Below, in pieces: positions 16,764 through 26,852 of a stretch of DNA of 64,000 nucleotides (its first letter is position 1; the number at the start of each line of letters is the position of its first letter). The notes beneath the pieces are model-generated. The model saw nothing but the letters and a program-made list of their open reading frames with translations. It was not told the origin of the DNA and did no database searches. This DNA comes from an uncultured Cytophagales bacterium. Its GTDB lineage: Bacteria; Bacteroidota; Bacteroidia; Cytophagales; Thermonemataceae. The stretch is taken from the NCBI GenBank assembly GCA_938002655.1, contig CALLAC010000001.1:1-64000 (forward strand). Direction: 5' to 3'. The position numbers and the translations under genes were made by a program.

Positions 16764-17795
16764 TTACTTCCACAAAAGTTTAGCTAGTTTTCCTTTATTT
16801 CCTATTGCCCAACCTATTTTTCCTTCACGAATAAAGCGTACAGTATGAAAGCCTTCGGTAGAAATATTTTCCCATTTTTTTCCGCCATCTTTGCTGATAT
16901 CTATGCCATTGGTTCCTACGGCAATATAGGTTTTCTTGCGTATGTACGAAACACAAGACCGATAACCTTTGGGAGGGACTTTGGCAATTTCCCAAGATTT
17001 TCCGCCATTTGAGGTATAAACGGCTGTTTTTTCTGCTAAATTAGGTTGGGTATAGTCTCCGCCTACGGCAATGCCATTTTTTAAGTCTTGAAAAACGATT
17101 GAAAAAATACCTTGCGATGCTTTCCCACTCAGAATAGGTACTTCTATGCTTTGCCAGGTATTTCCCAAATCAGAGGAAATGAGCACACGAGCCTTTTCGC
17201 TACCGCCTGTGCCTATCCAGATATGCGAAGGCTCACGAAAACGCATAATGGTACCACTTGCGGCAAAACCTACTTCATTTTTTTGAGCTTTGGGCAAATT
17301 TTTACCAATATTTACCCAAGTATTTCCTCCGTCCTCGGTTTTGAGTAAGGTAAAATTTCTTTCTTCGTCGGGGTCGCCAAAAACAAAGCCAATTTTTTCG
17401 CCGAAAAAGCCTATATCATTCAAAAAAGCAGTTTTAGAGGTATCTTGATAGACAACTTGCCAGCTTATACCCCCATCGAGGGTTTTGAGAATATAAGCAG
17501 GCGAACCCGCATTGATAACAAAAGCCCGTTTCTCATCAAAGGCTACAATATCCCGAAAATCTTTGTCTTCAAACCCTTTGATTTGTAAATTTTGCCAATT
17601 TTTCCCGCCATTGGTAGTTTTGAGAATAGTTCCTTTGGTGCCACTTGCCCAAACAACCTGTTCATCTACTATCCACAAGCCCCGAAAGTTGCTTTCTGAA
17701 ACAGTATTTTGTAAAAAAATTTCTATTTCTTGTGAAAAAGTTTTCTCTGTGAAAAAAAAGCAAACGAGAAGTAGAGAAAATAATGATTTTTGCAT
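16764..17795 (-). CDS. secreted YCF48-like / BNR-repeat beta-propeller protein
   Basis: The 343-aa product has a signal peptide ('KSLFSLLLVCFFFTEKTFSQ') and repeats of the form 'ILKTTNGGKNWQNL', 'ILKTLDGGISWQVV', 'LLKTEDGGNTWVNI', 'VLISSDLGNTWQSI' and 'VYTSNGGKSWEIA', the Asp-box (BNR) motif of YCF48-type propellers. Such proteins are periplasmic or surface propellers; the photosystem role of plant/cyanobacterial YCF48 does not apply here, so function is open. Start ATG 17795 is preferred to the GTG five codons upstream. Confidence 0.8.
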   Translation of the reverse strand: MQKSLFSLLLVCFFFTEKTFSQEIEIFLQNTVSESNFRGLWIVDEQVVWASGTKGTILKTTNGGKNWQNLQIKGFEDKDFRDIVAFDEKRAFVINAGSPAYILKTLDGGISWQVVYQDTSKTAFLNDIGFFGEKIGFVFGDPDEERNFTLLKTEDGGNTWVNIGKNLPKAQKNEVGFAASGTIMRFREPSHIWIGTGGSEKARVLISSDLGNTWQSIEVPILSGKASQGIFSIVFQDLKNGIAVGGDYTQPNLAEKTAVYTSNGGKSWEIAKVPPKGYRSCVSYIRKKTYIAVGTNGIDISKDGGKKWENISTEGFHTVRFIREGKIGWAIGNKGKLAKLLWK

Positions 17796-17956
17796 AGTTT
17801 TGTAATTCACCGATATACTTTTAGCCCAAAGAAAACTCTTGCAAATTAGCTTTTTTGTTTGAATTTTTCAAAATTTTGTAATTTTGAAAAATTAGGCTCA
17901 AAGAATTATCGAATTTTTTGAAGTTGTTGTAACTTTGAGCCGTAAATTTTCAACCA

Positions 17957-19708
17957 ATGAAAAAACTTTCAATTACTATTTTTTTGAGCTTTTTTTCGCT
18001 GTATGTGGTTGCCCAAGGCAAAAAGTTTGCAGAACAGTATCAGAAAGCCAAGACTTTTCTCAATAACAAAGATTATCCAGAAGCTATTTTAGCTTTCGAC
18101 CCCCTGCTGAAAAAATCGAAGGGAAATATCTATCGGGAACATGCGTATTACTATTCGGCATTATGCTATTTCTATCTGAAAAAATGGAAAGAAGCTGAAA
18201 GATTGCTTGAAAAACTTTCTGAACAGTTTCCTCAATGGGATAAAAACCAAGAGGTTTTATACCTGCAAGCCAATATTGCTTTTGAACGCAAAGAAGATAA
18301 TATTGCTTTGAGTTATGTAGAAAAAATCAAAGAGCCGCTGAAAGCCAAAGCCGAAGCAATGAAAGCTCATTATTTGGGTAAAAGAGAGGTTTCTGTACTG
18401 AAAAACTTACAGGCTGTTTATCCCAACGATAGAACCATAGCTCAAATTTTAGTAGATAAATTAGCCATCGAAGTTGATAACATCAAGGATTTGGAGTTTT
18501 TAGAGGAACTTATACAAAAATACAATTTGGAAAAGCCTGAAAAAGTACGTTTGCAAAGGGTAGAAAAGAATGTTTATCGTCGAAGGTCAGATACGTTGAA
18601 TATAGCCTTATTTTTGCCAATTAATTTCAAAGAATATAAAGACCCTAAGAAGCGTAGCCCTGCTACCAATCTTTCCATAGATTTTTATCAAGGAATGAGA
18701 ATAGCTCAACGTTTTCTGGATACTACGCTCAAAAAGCCTACTCGCCTTCTGGTATACGATGTGTATCAGAGCCCCGATACTTTAGCAATGATGTACAAAA
18801 ACAATGAATTTGTGAAAATAGATATGTTCGTAGGACCTTTCTACGATGAAGATTTTGCCAAAGCCCTCGAAATAGCTGAAAAAAAAGATATTCCTATCAT
18901 CAACCCTTTTCTGACTAGCCCCAAATTTTTGAAAAGCAAAAATGCGTATTTTTTGCAACCTTCCATAGAAACGCAAGGCAGGCAGTCGGCTCGGTTTGCG
19001 ATAAATACTTTTGGTAAAAATGCAATCATTTTTCATAGCGAATTGCCCGAAGAAATCAGATTGCTCAATGCTCATAAGAGTGAATTAGAAAAATTGGAAG
19101 GCAAAATCTTGCATCAGCATAAAATTTCAGTTGTTACTATCCCACAAATCGAGCAAATACTTTCCAATCCTGAATACAAAGACGTAAATTATATTTTCGT
19201 AACAAGTTCTAGCCAAGCCGCCGCCGAGAGAATAATGGAAATAATGAAAGAAAAACTGCCTCATGTACCTATTCTTACTACGTTTGCATGGCGTAAAATT
19301 TCCGAACTCAAACCTGCTGATTTAGAAAAGCAGAATGTTCATTTTATAGATGCCGATTACACTCGTTTGAGTGGCGATAGAGAGCCTTTCAGAGTAGAAT
19401 ACAATCAGAGAGTAAGATTTGTAGAAATATACAGCAATATGGTTGCTCCGCCTGTTGCCAGCCACAAAGGCTATGATGTAATGATTTCTTTCGTGAAATA
19501 TTTGCATCTTTATCCAAGAGATTTTCACAAAAAAGTTATCGAAAGTGAAGATTTCAAAAGAACTTTCAGGGGCTATCTTTTTACCGAAAGCGAAAGAGAT
19601 AACCAATACGTGCCTATTTTGAAGTTTGTAGATAAAAAATTGGTGGTGGCAAATCCTTTGAGTACCGAACCCGTTGAAGTAAAACCTAAAACTAAAAAGG
19701 CAAAGTAG
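17957..19708 (+). CDS. secreted TPR plus type 1 periplasmic-binding-fold protein (LpoA-like architecture)
   Basis: The 583-aa product has a signal peptide, TPR-like helices at ~22-200 ('YYYSALCYFYLKKWKEAERLLEKL'), then a type 1 periplasmic binding fold at ~215-560: 'LNIALFLPINFKEYKD', 'VGPFYDEDFAKALEIAEKKDIPIINPF' and 'TSSSQAAAERIMEIM'. This order recalls LpoA, the outer-membrane activator of PBP1A, and LivJ-type receptors found in Bacteroidota. No lipobox is present ('LYVVAQGKK'). A TAACTTTG box sits at 17930-17937. It is followed after 8 bases by pyrB, so the pair is probably co-transcribed. Confidence 0.75.
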   Translation: MKKLSITIFLSFFSLYVVAQGKKFAEQYQKAKTFLNNKDYPEAILAFDPLLKKSKGNIYREHAYYYSALCYFYLKKWKEAERLLEKLSEQFPQWDKNQEVLYLQANIAFERKEDNIALSYVEKIKEPLKAKAEAMKAHYLGKREVSVLKNLQAVYPNDRTIAQILVDKLAIEVDNIKDLEFLEELIQKYNLEKPEKVRLQRVEKNVYRRRSDTLNIALFLPINFKEYKDPKKRSPATNLSIDFYQGMRIAQRFLDTTLKKPTRLLVYDVYQSPDTLAMMYKNNEFVKIDMFVGPFYDEDFAKALEIAEKKDIPIINPFLTSPKFLKSKNAYFLQPSIETQGRQSARFAINTFGKNAIIFHSELPEEIRLLNAHKSELEKLEGKILHQHKISVVTIPQIEQILSNPEYKDVNYIFVTSSSQAAAERIMEIMKEKLPHVPILTTFAWRKISELKPADLEKQNVHFIDADYTRLSGDREPFRVEYNQRVRFVEIYSNMVAPPVASHKGYDVMISFVKYLHLYPRDFHKKVIESEDFKRTFRGYLFTESERDNQYVPILKFVDKKLVVANPLSTEPVEVKPKTKKAK

Positions 19709-19716
19709 AGAATGAT

Positions 19717-20634
19717 ATGCTTTCTACCAGACACCTCTTGGGGATAAAAAACATTACGGAAAGAGATATTCAAACAATCTTTGAAACGGCTCGTTCGTTC
19801 AAAGAAGTTATCAATCGTCCTATCAAGAAAGTGCCTTCTTTGCGTGATATGACCATTGCCAATGTTTTTTTTGAAAATTCTACACGCACTCGTCTTTCTT
19901 TCGAGCTTGCTGAAAAGCGTCTTTCGGCTGATGTTATCAACTTTTCGGCTTCGGGCAGTTCAGTAAAAAAAGGAGAAACACTGCTCGATACAGTAAATAA
20001 CATTTTGGCAATGAAAGTAGATATGCTTGTGATGCGTCATAGTAGTGTAGGTTCACCTCATTTTTTGGCAAAGCATATCAAGGCTAATATTATCAATGCA
20101 GGTGATGGTACTCATGAGCATCCTACACAAGCTCTTTTAGATTGCTTTTCTATTCAAGAAAAGCTGGGTTCGGTGGCGGGTAGAAAGGTGGCAATTATTG
20201 GCGATATTCTGCATTCTCGTGTGGCTCTTTCCAATATTTTTGCTTTGCAAAAGTTGGGTGCAGAAATTATGCTTTGTGCTCCGGCTACGCTTATGCCCAA
20301 ATATGCTCAAGCATTGGGGGTAAAAATTACATACAATGTGCGTGAGGCTTTGCGTTGGTGCGAAGTAGCAAATGTGCTCCGTGTTCAGTTAGAAAGGCAA
20401 CAAATTCAGTATTTTCCTTCGTTGCGAGAATATACACTTTATTTTGGTATCAATAAAAAGCTATTGGAAGACTTGGATAAGGAAATTGTCATTATGCACC
20501 CAGGTCCTATCAACAGAGGCATAGAATTGAGCAGTGATGTAGCTGATAGCCCTCATTCTATTATTTTAGACCAAGTAGAAAATGGAGTAGCTATTCGTAT
20601 GGCAGTGCTGTACTTATTGGCTCAAAGCAATTGA
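19717..20634 (+). CDS. pyrB: aspartate carbamoyltransferase catalytic subunit
   Basis: The 305-aa enzyme condenses carbamoyl phosphate with aspartate, the first committed step of pyrimidine synthesis. Carbamoyl-phosphate motif 'ENSTRTRLSFE', the 80s-loop segment 'SSVKKGETLLDT', 'HEHPTQALLDCF' and 'HPGPINRGIEL' are all present. No pyrI regulatory subunit follows. Start ATG 19717 lies 8 bases after the upstream gene. Confidence 0.97.
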   Translation: MLSTRHLLGIKNITERDIQTIFETARSFKEVINRPIKKVPSLRDMTIANVFFENSTRTRLSFELAEKRLSADVINFSASGSSVKKGETLLDTVNNILAMKVDMLVMRHSSVGSPHFLAKHIKANIINAGDGTHEHPTQALLDCFSIQEKLGSVAGRKVAIIGDILHSRVALSNIFALQKLGAEIMLCAPATLMPKYAQALGVKITYNVREALRWCEVANVLRVQLERQQIQYFPSLREYTLYFGINKKLLEDLDKEIVIMHPGPINRGIELSSDVADSPHSIILDQVENGVAIRMAVLYLLAQSN

Positions 20635-20659
20635 AATATAGCTATAAAACCTCATAGGT

Positions 20660-21397
20660 TTAGGCAGTTCTTTGATATTCTTTAAAAAAGCTACTGATTT
20701 TCAGAGAAATAACTCCCCAAAAAGCCTCTTTGAAAATCTTGAAACTCATTTTAGAAACCCCTCGTTCTCTTTCTGTAAAAATAATGGGAATTTCTTTGAT
20801 ACGAAAGCCATATTTCCAAGTTTGGAACTTCATTTCAATCTGAAAGGCATAGCCTACAAATTTAATCTTTTCTAAATCAATAGTTTCTAAAACTTTTCGA
20901 CGATAACATTTAAAGCCTGCTGTGGGGTCGGAAATAGGCATACCTGTAATAAAACGCACATATTTGCCTGCAAAATAAGATATCAAAACTCGCTTCATAG
21001 GCCAATTTACGACATTTACACCTGAAATATAACGTGAACCTATGACCAAGTCGTAATTTTCTTGCGAGGCAGTATGGTACAAACGTATCAAATCATCGGG
21101 GTTGTGCGAAAAATCAGCATCCATTTCAAAAATATATTCGTAGTTTTTTTGCAAAGCCCAACGGAAGCCGTGAATATATGCAGTACCTAAACCCTGCTTG
21201 CCTGTGCGTTGTTCTAGAAAAAGCCTACCTGCAAATTCTGTTTGTAAATCTTTTACTTTTTCGGCGGTGCCATCAGGAGAACTATCATCTACAACAAGCA
21301 AATGAAAAGGGATTAAAAGCGAAAAAATTTTACGAATGATAGCTTCAATATTTTCAATTTCGTTGTACGTAGGAATAATTATCAGTGCATCAGACAT
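20660..21397 (-). CDS. polyprenol-phosphate mannosyltransferase-like GT2
   Basis: The 245-aa GT-A protein shows 'ALIIIPTYNEIENIEAII', 'VVDDSSPDGTAEKV', 'EMDADFSHNPDDLIRLY' (DxD) and 'SDPTAGFKCYRR', the pattern of dolichol/polyprenol-phosphate mannose synthases (Dpm1 type). It has no C-terminal membrane spans, as in Dpm1 and the soluble bacterial Ppm1 domain. Start ATG 21397; a TAAGTTTG box lies at 21404-21411 on the reverse strand. The sugar donated is inferred from the family. Confidence 0.88.
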   Translation of the reverse strand: MSDALIIIPTYNEIENIEAIIRKIFSLLIPFHLLVVDDSSPDGTAEKVKDLQTEFAGRLFLEQRTGKQGLGTAYIHGFRWALQKNYEYIFEMDADFSHNPDDLIRLYHTASQENYDLVIGSRYISGVNVVNWPMKRVLISYFAGKYVRFITGMPISDPTAGFKCYRRKVLETIDLEKIKFVGYAFQIEMKFQTWKYGFRIKEIPIIFTERERGVSKMSFKIFKEAFWGVISLKISSFFKEYQRTA

Positions 21398-21456
21398 TGA
21401 AAACAAACTTAGGTATGTTGGAGAAATTGAGTATTAAACTTTGACTGCCCAACTTT

Positions 21457-22134
21457 TTAGTATTTCCCTTTATTTTTATTGTTCCAATTTTTATGTTTCT
21501 TGTTGGTGTTGAAGGTATTCTTTTTGTTTTTTTTGTTAGGATTATTGCTATTTGTTGCAGACTTGAGGTTTTTAGTTTCTTGCGAGCTACTTACAATGGG
21601 GTTTTCATAGAGTTCATCAAGATTGAGTTGGATAGCTCCGTCCGAGAGTTCTCTGATTTGTTCAACGAGTACATTATCTTCAATATTATCTTTTTGCCAA
21701 GCCTGATGAAAAGATTTCATTAAATTGAAAAGGTGAGCTATTAGTTCTTTTTTTCTTTCCTCTTCGGGCAAGTGGGCTACTGTTTGTACAAGCAACTGGA
21801 TATTTTTGCCATAATGCCTAAACTTGATATTATTAGTGCTGTATGCTACGGGTTCAGGTCTTTTGCCGAGTACATTTTTTTCGGGCATAGGGTAAGGGGC
21901 ATCTATATCTAAATCAAATTGGGCAATAATGAACAAATCGTCCCAAAATTTACTGGGCGTTTCTTGAAATTCTTTAAAATTGGGGTGGATTTGTTTCATT
22001 ATTTCTACTACCAGATAGGCTTTTTCGGTGCGTTCTTGCCTATCGGGAATAGTTTTGAGATATTCCACCATTTTCTGAATGTTTCTGCCGTACTCTTTGA
22101 GTATTAAGGTATCACTGTTTGTGTATTGGTACAT
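21457..22134 (-). CDS. DUF4290 protein with Lys/Asn-rich tail
   Basis: The 225-aa protein matches the Bacteroidota-specific DUF4290: 'LILKEYGRNIQKMVEYL', 'FWDDLFIIAQFDLDIDAPYP' and 'KFRHYGKNIQLLVQ', covering ~1-180. The last 40 residues are almost only Asn, Lys, Thr and Trp, probably disordered and RNA- or membrane-associated; that is inference. Start ATG 22134 replaces a TTG 26 codons upstream in the track. It follows pyrG on the same strand with 74 bases between. No function is established. Confidence 0.85.
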   Translation of the reverse strand: MYQYTNSDTLILKEYGRNIQKMVEYLKTIPDRQERTEKAYLVVEIMKQIHPNFKEFQETPSKFWDDLFIIAQFDLDIDAPYPMPEKNVLGKRPEPVAYSTNNIKFRHYGKNIQLLVQTVAHLPEEERKKELIAHLFNLMKSFHQAWQKDNIEDNVLVEQIRELSDGAIQLNLDELYENPIVSSSQETKNLKSATNSNNPNKKNKKNTFNTNKKHKNWNNKNKGKY

Positions 22135-22208
22135 AACTTTATGGGTTTTAATGCTCAAACTTACAAGATTTAACGCAAAAAAAGAAATCTTGTTATGAGA
22201 TAGTTTAC

Positions 22209-23864
<1,656 letters not shown>

Positions 23865-23877
23865 TTACTATGGAGTG

Positions 23878-23906
23878 CAAAGTTAGGAGAAAATTAAATT
23901 CACAAA
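23878..23906 (-). promoter_or_regulatory. pyrG promoter (TTTG-N17-TAACTTTG)
   Basis: On the reverse strand TTTG (23903-23906) and TAACTTTG (23878-23885) are 17 bases apart. The start of transcription would be about 23870, some 35 bases before the ATG. Confidence 0.55.
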
Positions 23907-23984
23907 AACCTTGTGGCAAATTTTTTATTTTGAATTTGAAAATCAAAGATTTGTTAAAAAAAATAAATTTTTTTTGCTGAAAGA

Positions 23985-24016
23985 TTTGGTCAAATATTTT
24001 TTTTATACTAAATTTG
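23985..24016 (+). promoter_or_regulatory. promoter of tRNA-Gln (TTTG-N20-TAAATTTG)
   Basis: TTTG at 23985-23988 and TAAATTTG at 24009-24016 fit the Bacteroidota consensus with a 20-base spacer. The tRNA begins 17 bases after the -7 box. Confidence 0.65.
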
Positions 24017-24032
24017 CACCACAAAAAATGAT

Positions 24033-24103
24033 TGCCCGATCGTCTAATGGCAGGACTGCAGATTTTGGTTCTGCGTGTGTTGGTTCGAATCCAGCTCGGG
24101 CAA
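24033..24103 (+). tRNA. tRNA-Gln (anticodon TTG)
   Basis: The 71-base sequence folds as a cloverleaf. The acceptor stem TGCCCGA pairs with TCGGGCA, the anticodon stem GCAGA/TCTGC closes the loop TTTTGGT with anticodon TTG, and the T-arm is GTTGG-TTCGAAT-CCAGC. The 3' CCA is not encoded; the discriminator base is A. It has its own promoter and terminator and lies between the reverse genes rsmG and pyrG. Confidence 0.97.
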
Positions 24104-24104
24104 C

Positions 24105-24131
24105 AAAAAGCCTCTGCCAAAGAGGCTTTTT
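24105..24131. terminator. terminator of tRNA-Gln, possibly shared with rsmG
   Basis: AAAAAGCCTCT-GCCAA-AGAGGCTTTTT is a perfect 11-bp stem directly after the tRNA. It is symmetric (A-run before, T-run after), so it can also stop reverse-strand transcription from rsmG. Confidence 0.85.
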
Positions 24132-24157
24132 GCTTTGAGTGCTTGTGGTGCGTATTC

Positions 24158-24790
24158 CTAAAATCTTGGAATATACACTACTTTTTTCGTTTCAAAGAAA
24201 GGTTCTTGGAAAAAATCAGAAAGATTGAAAATTTGATACTTGCGTTTGAGTCTGGATAGCTCTTCGGTCAAGTCGCCACCTTTGAGGTGCAGAATACCAT
24301 TTCGTAGCTGGTTGTACTGGTTTTTACTAAATTTATTTTTTACCCACTCCCAAAAAATATCGGCTTGTGTTACGGCACGGCTCAAAATAAAGTCGTACAT
24401 ATTGTTTTCTACTTGTTCGGCACGAATCTGACGATATTGCACATTTTCAAGAACAAGCTCTTTTACAATACTTTCTACGACTTTGATTTTCTTACCTATG
24501 GAATCAATCAGATGAAATTCTACATTTTCTTGCAGAATAGCAAGGGGTATGCCTGGAAAGCCACCGCCTGTGCCTACGTCAAGCACTATGGTCATAGGTT
24601 CAAAGGTTATTATTTTGGCAATTCCCAAAGAATGAAGGACATGATGCGTGTAGAATTCGTCCATATCTTTGCGTGAAATTACATTGATTTTAGCATTCCA
24701 TGCTTGGTAAAGTGGCAAAAGTGCTTCAAAACGTTTTTTTTGTTTTTCGGATAAATTTGGAAAATATTTTTCTATCAATGTAATAGCCAT
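24158..24790 (-). CDS. rsmG: 16S rRNA (guanine527-N7)-methyltransferase
   Basis: The 210-aa protein methylates N7 of G527 of 16S rRNA. It shows 'NVISRKDMDEFYTHHVLHSL', SAM motif I 'VLDVGTGGGFPGIPLAI', and 'FILSRAVTQ'. Start ATG 24790 is chosen; the track extension adds 29 unconserved residues. It follows DUF1015 with 16 bases between and is probably in the same operon. Confidence 0.93.
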   Translation of the reverse strand: MAITLIEKYFPNLSEKQKKRFEALLPLYQAWNAKINVISRKDMDEFYTHHVLHSLGIAKIITFEPMTIVLDVGTGGGFPGIPLAILQENVEFHLIDSIGKKIKVVESIVKELVLENVQYRQIRAEQVENNMYDFILSRAVTQADIFWEWVKNKFSKNQYNQLRNGILHLKGGDLTEELSRLKRKYQIFNLSDFFQEPFFETKKVVYIPRF

Positions 24791-24806
24791 ACAAATTTTG
24801 AAGGTT

Positions 24807-26114
24807 TCAAGAATTTTTTCTGAAAAACATATCTGCCATAGAATTATTTTCGTTTTCGGCGATACTGGCAAATACAAAACCGCAAACTACTTTCGGATAA
24901 AAATAAGTAGATTTTGGGGGCATTGTGTAGCCACTTTCACACACTTTTTTTACTTCTTCAATACTTACTCCTTGTGTAATGAGAGCAATTTGAGCTTTTT
25001 GATGCTCAATTTTTTCCAAACACTCGTGAAAGCTCCGAACAAAAGAAAGATATTTGCCTTGTTGCTGTTCTTCTTTGCTGATACCCAAAACTTTGTAAAG
25101 TAGAAAATAGTGTAAAACTGTCAAATCTAAGCGTTTTACTACTTCAGGGAATTGCCAGGTCATCTGCTCGAATACTTCGGGACGGAGGCGAATTTTGCAA
25201 GAAAGGTTTTGAGTAACAAGACCAAAAGTCCAAGATTTTCCTGCTATAACTTCTTCCAAAGTTTCGGGTTCAATAACAGGTTTTATATCAAAATATTGAT
25301 GCAGTTTATCAATAAGGTTTTGTTCGTTAAAATTGGGCAAATCTTGTACCAAGCGGTGGGTAGGTAAGATTTTTACATCATCGCTTTCGGTATTAGTAAA
25401 ATACATCAAATGGTAGTTGTACATTTCTTTGCCTGTATGATGGGGGTTTTTCTTTTGCATTTCTTTGGCATATTGCAAAGAACTGGTATAGCGATGATGC
25501 CCATCGGCAAGAATAATTTTAGTTTTAGCTATAACTTCCTGAAATTTGGCTATTACCTTAGCATCTTGTATTATGCTTAGTACATCTCTAACACCCTGAT
25601 AATCCTCAGTTTCATAAAGAGGAGCGAGCATACTTTCGTCCATAAAAGGTTCAAGTTCGTGAAGAGCATCGGTGTAAAGTCCGTGTGTAGGAGCAACATT
25701 CATTTGGGTAGCCCGCAGGAGTTCTATGCGGTCGCTAACCGAGTGGGAAAGTACGTTTTCGTGTCTTAAAATTTGGTTTTCGTTCCATTCATATACGCGT
25801 ACCATTGCGATAAAGCCTTTTCGACAAAAAGTTTTATTAGAATTAGGCAAAGAAAAATGTTGGTAATATACGTAGATAGCAGGCAATTTGTCTTGGTGAA
25901 GTATACCTTCTTTTTTCCATTTTTCTTGCAGAATAGCAATTTCTTTGTAACTAATTCCCATTACAGGCACAGAAAGATGAATGCTATTGAGTTCTTGGGC
26001 GTACAAAGCCTTAATTTGCTTTTCGGAAACAACATCAAAAAGGGGGGAAGTCAGTTCATCAATAGGCAAATGTGGGGCATATCGCCAAGCTCTGAAAGGT
26101 ATAATTTCAGCCAT
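24807..26114 (-). CDS. DUF1015 protein
   Basis: The 435-aa protein begins 'MAEIIPFRAWRYAP', the standard DUF1015 start, and holds the conserved 'ILADGHHRYTSSLQYA' His-rich motif near residue 215. The family is widespread in Bacteria, cytosolic, and often near serine-synthesis genes; its function is not settled. ATG 26114 is preferred to the track's 31-residue extension, which would cross the promoter at 26131-26163. It heads a DUF1015-rsmG unit. Confidence 0.88.
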   Translation of the reverse strand: MAEIIPFRAWRYAPHLPIDELTSPLFDVVSEKQIKALYAQELNSIHLSVPVMGISYKEIAILQEKWKKEGILHQDKLPAIYVYYQHFSLPNSNKTFCRKGFIAMVRVYEWNENQILRHENVLSHSVSDRIELLRATQMNVAPTHGLYTDALHELEPFMDESMLAPLYETEDYQGVRDVLSIIQDAKVIAKFQEVIAKTKIILADGHHRYTSSLQYAKEMQKKNPHHTGKEMYNYHLMYFTNTESDDVKILPTHRLVQDLPNFNEQNLIDKLHQYFDIKPVIEPETLEEVIAGKSWTFGLVTQNLSCKIRLRPEVFEQMTWQFPEVVKRLDLTVLHYFLLYKVLGISKEEQQQGKYLSFVRSFHECLEKIEHQKAQIALITQGVSIEEVKKVCESGYTMPPKSTYFYPKVVCGFVFASIAENENNSMADMFFRKNS

Positions 26115-26130
26115 TTTGTAAGTTTTGAGG

Positions 26131-26163
26131 CAAAAATACAAAAAAGAAAAATGTTTCTTCAAA
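26131..26163 (-). promoter_or_regulatory. promoter of DUF1015-rsmG (TTTG-N21-TATTTTTG)
   Basis: Reverse-strand TTTG (26160-26163) and TATTTTTG (26131-26138) are spaced by 21 bases. The predicted start of transcription (about 26124) leaves a leader of about ten bases before the ATG at 26114. Confidence 0.6.
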
Positions 26164-26176
26164 TATAAACAAAAAA

Positions 26177-26219
26177 GGAAGCAATTTCTTAAAAATGCTT
26201 CCAGCAATGAGTTATTGCT
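26177..26219 (-). terminator. terminator of the tandem small-paralog genes, with a second hairpin
   Basis: On the reverse strand GGAAGCA-12-TGCTTCC is followed by TTTTTT (plus A-run 26171-26176), a standard terminator. A second small hairpin (AGCAAT/ATTGCT, 26203-26219) sits between it and the stop codon at 26244. Confidence 0.8.
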
Positions 26220-26243
26220 TAAATATGCTTGTAGTAAACTTTT

Positions 26244-26471
26244 TTAAGCGAGTACGCCTTCGGGAAGTTCTATCTGATACATTTCCTTGATAGAGTTTTT
26301 GATGGCAGTTATCATCGCTGCATCCAACATCATTGTTTCGTTGGGGCTATTAGCCTCTGTTATTCCCCAGCCTTTGGCTTTGAATAGGTCCAAATTTTTC
26401 ATTACTATTCTTTGCCAAGCCATAGGTGTAATGTTTGCATCACACCATTCTTTAATTTTAAGAGCATTCAT
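26244..26471 (-). CDS. 75-aa protein, paralog of its upstream neighbour
   Basis: A cytosolic-looking 75-aa protein without signal or membrane span. It aligns end to end with the 78-aa product of 26484-26720. Shared elements are 'ALKIK.W' near the N-terminus, 'I.P.AWQRIV.K' at ~15-27, 'P.ET' in the middle and 'KE.YQ.E.LPE.V.A' at the end; by eye close to half the positions agree. It has one Cys ('KEWCDANI') absent from the sister. The family is unknown to me. Twelve bases separate the two genes and one terminator follows, so they form a two-gene operon from the promoter at 26762-26792. Confidence 0.75.
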   Translation of the reverse strand: MNALKIKEWCDANITPMAWQRIVMKNLDLFKAKGWGITEANSPNETMMLDAAMITAIKNSIKEMYQIELPEGVLA

Positions 26472-26483
26472 TTTTTATTGTTG

Positions 26484-26720
26484 TTAAGCGGTTACGAGTT
26501 CAGGTAAGACTTCGGTTTGATACAACTCTTTTACAGCGGCATCAATTGCTGCGAAAGCTTTTTCTGAAAACACAAGAGTTTCAGAAGGGTTCATCAAGGT
26601 GTTTAGCTCAAAGCCCATTTCTTTGAGTGTAGGCAAAGCCTTCAAAACAATTCTTTGCCAAGCAAGCGGCGAAATTACTTCTTCGCTCCAAGATTTTATT
26701 TTTAATGCAGACACTTTCAT
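26484..26720 (-). CDS. 78-aa protein, paralog of its downstream neighbour
   Basis: First gene of the tandem pair: 78 aa, mostly helical by composition, with 'SALKIKSWSEEVISPLAWQRIVLKAL' at the start and 'VKELYQTEVLPEL' at the end. The conserved part includes a Trp pair and the AWQRIV block; the centre has diverged. No signal peptide. A full promoter lies about 40 bases upstream. The pair could be structural small proteins, toxin/immunity-like, or peptide precursors; nothing adjacent decides. Confidence 0.75.
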   Translation of the reverse strand: MKVSALKIKSWSEEVISPLAWQRIVLKALPTLKEMGFELNTLMNPSETLVFSEKAFAAIDAAVKELYQTEVLPELVTA

Positions 26721-26761
26721 GACCGTAACAGTTTAGGAATTTTATAGTAAAAAATACAGTA

Positions 26762-26792
26762 CAAATATACCAAATTTTTTGTAAAAATCAAA
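26762..26792 (-). promoter_or_regulatory. promoter of the tandem small-paralog operon (TTTG-N19-TATATTTG)
   Basis: Reverse-strand TTTG at 26789-26792 and TATATTTG at 26762-26769 with the ideal 19-base spacer, about 40 bases from the first ATG. It is one of the best consensus matches in the window. Confidence 0.7.
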
Positions 26793-26852
26793 TTTTAGTA
26801 TACTGATTTTAATCATTTTTTCGATGAAATAGGTGATTTTCTCGACGAAGTT

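Noticed and set aside
26244-26720. Idea that the tandem small proteins are NHLP-type RiPP precursors (ending ELPEGV)
   Set aside because: The sequence ends directly after the LPE element with no core peptide, and no modification enzyme or exporter is adjacent.
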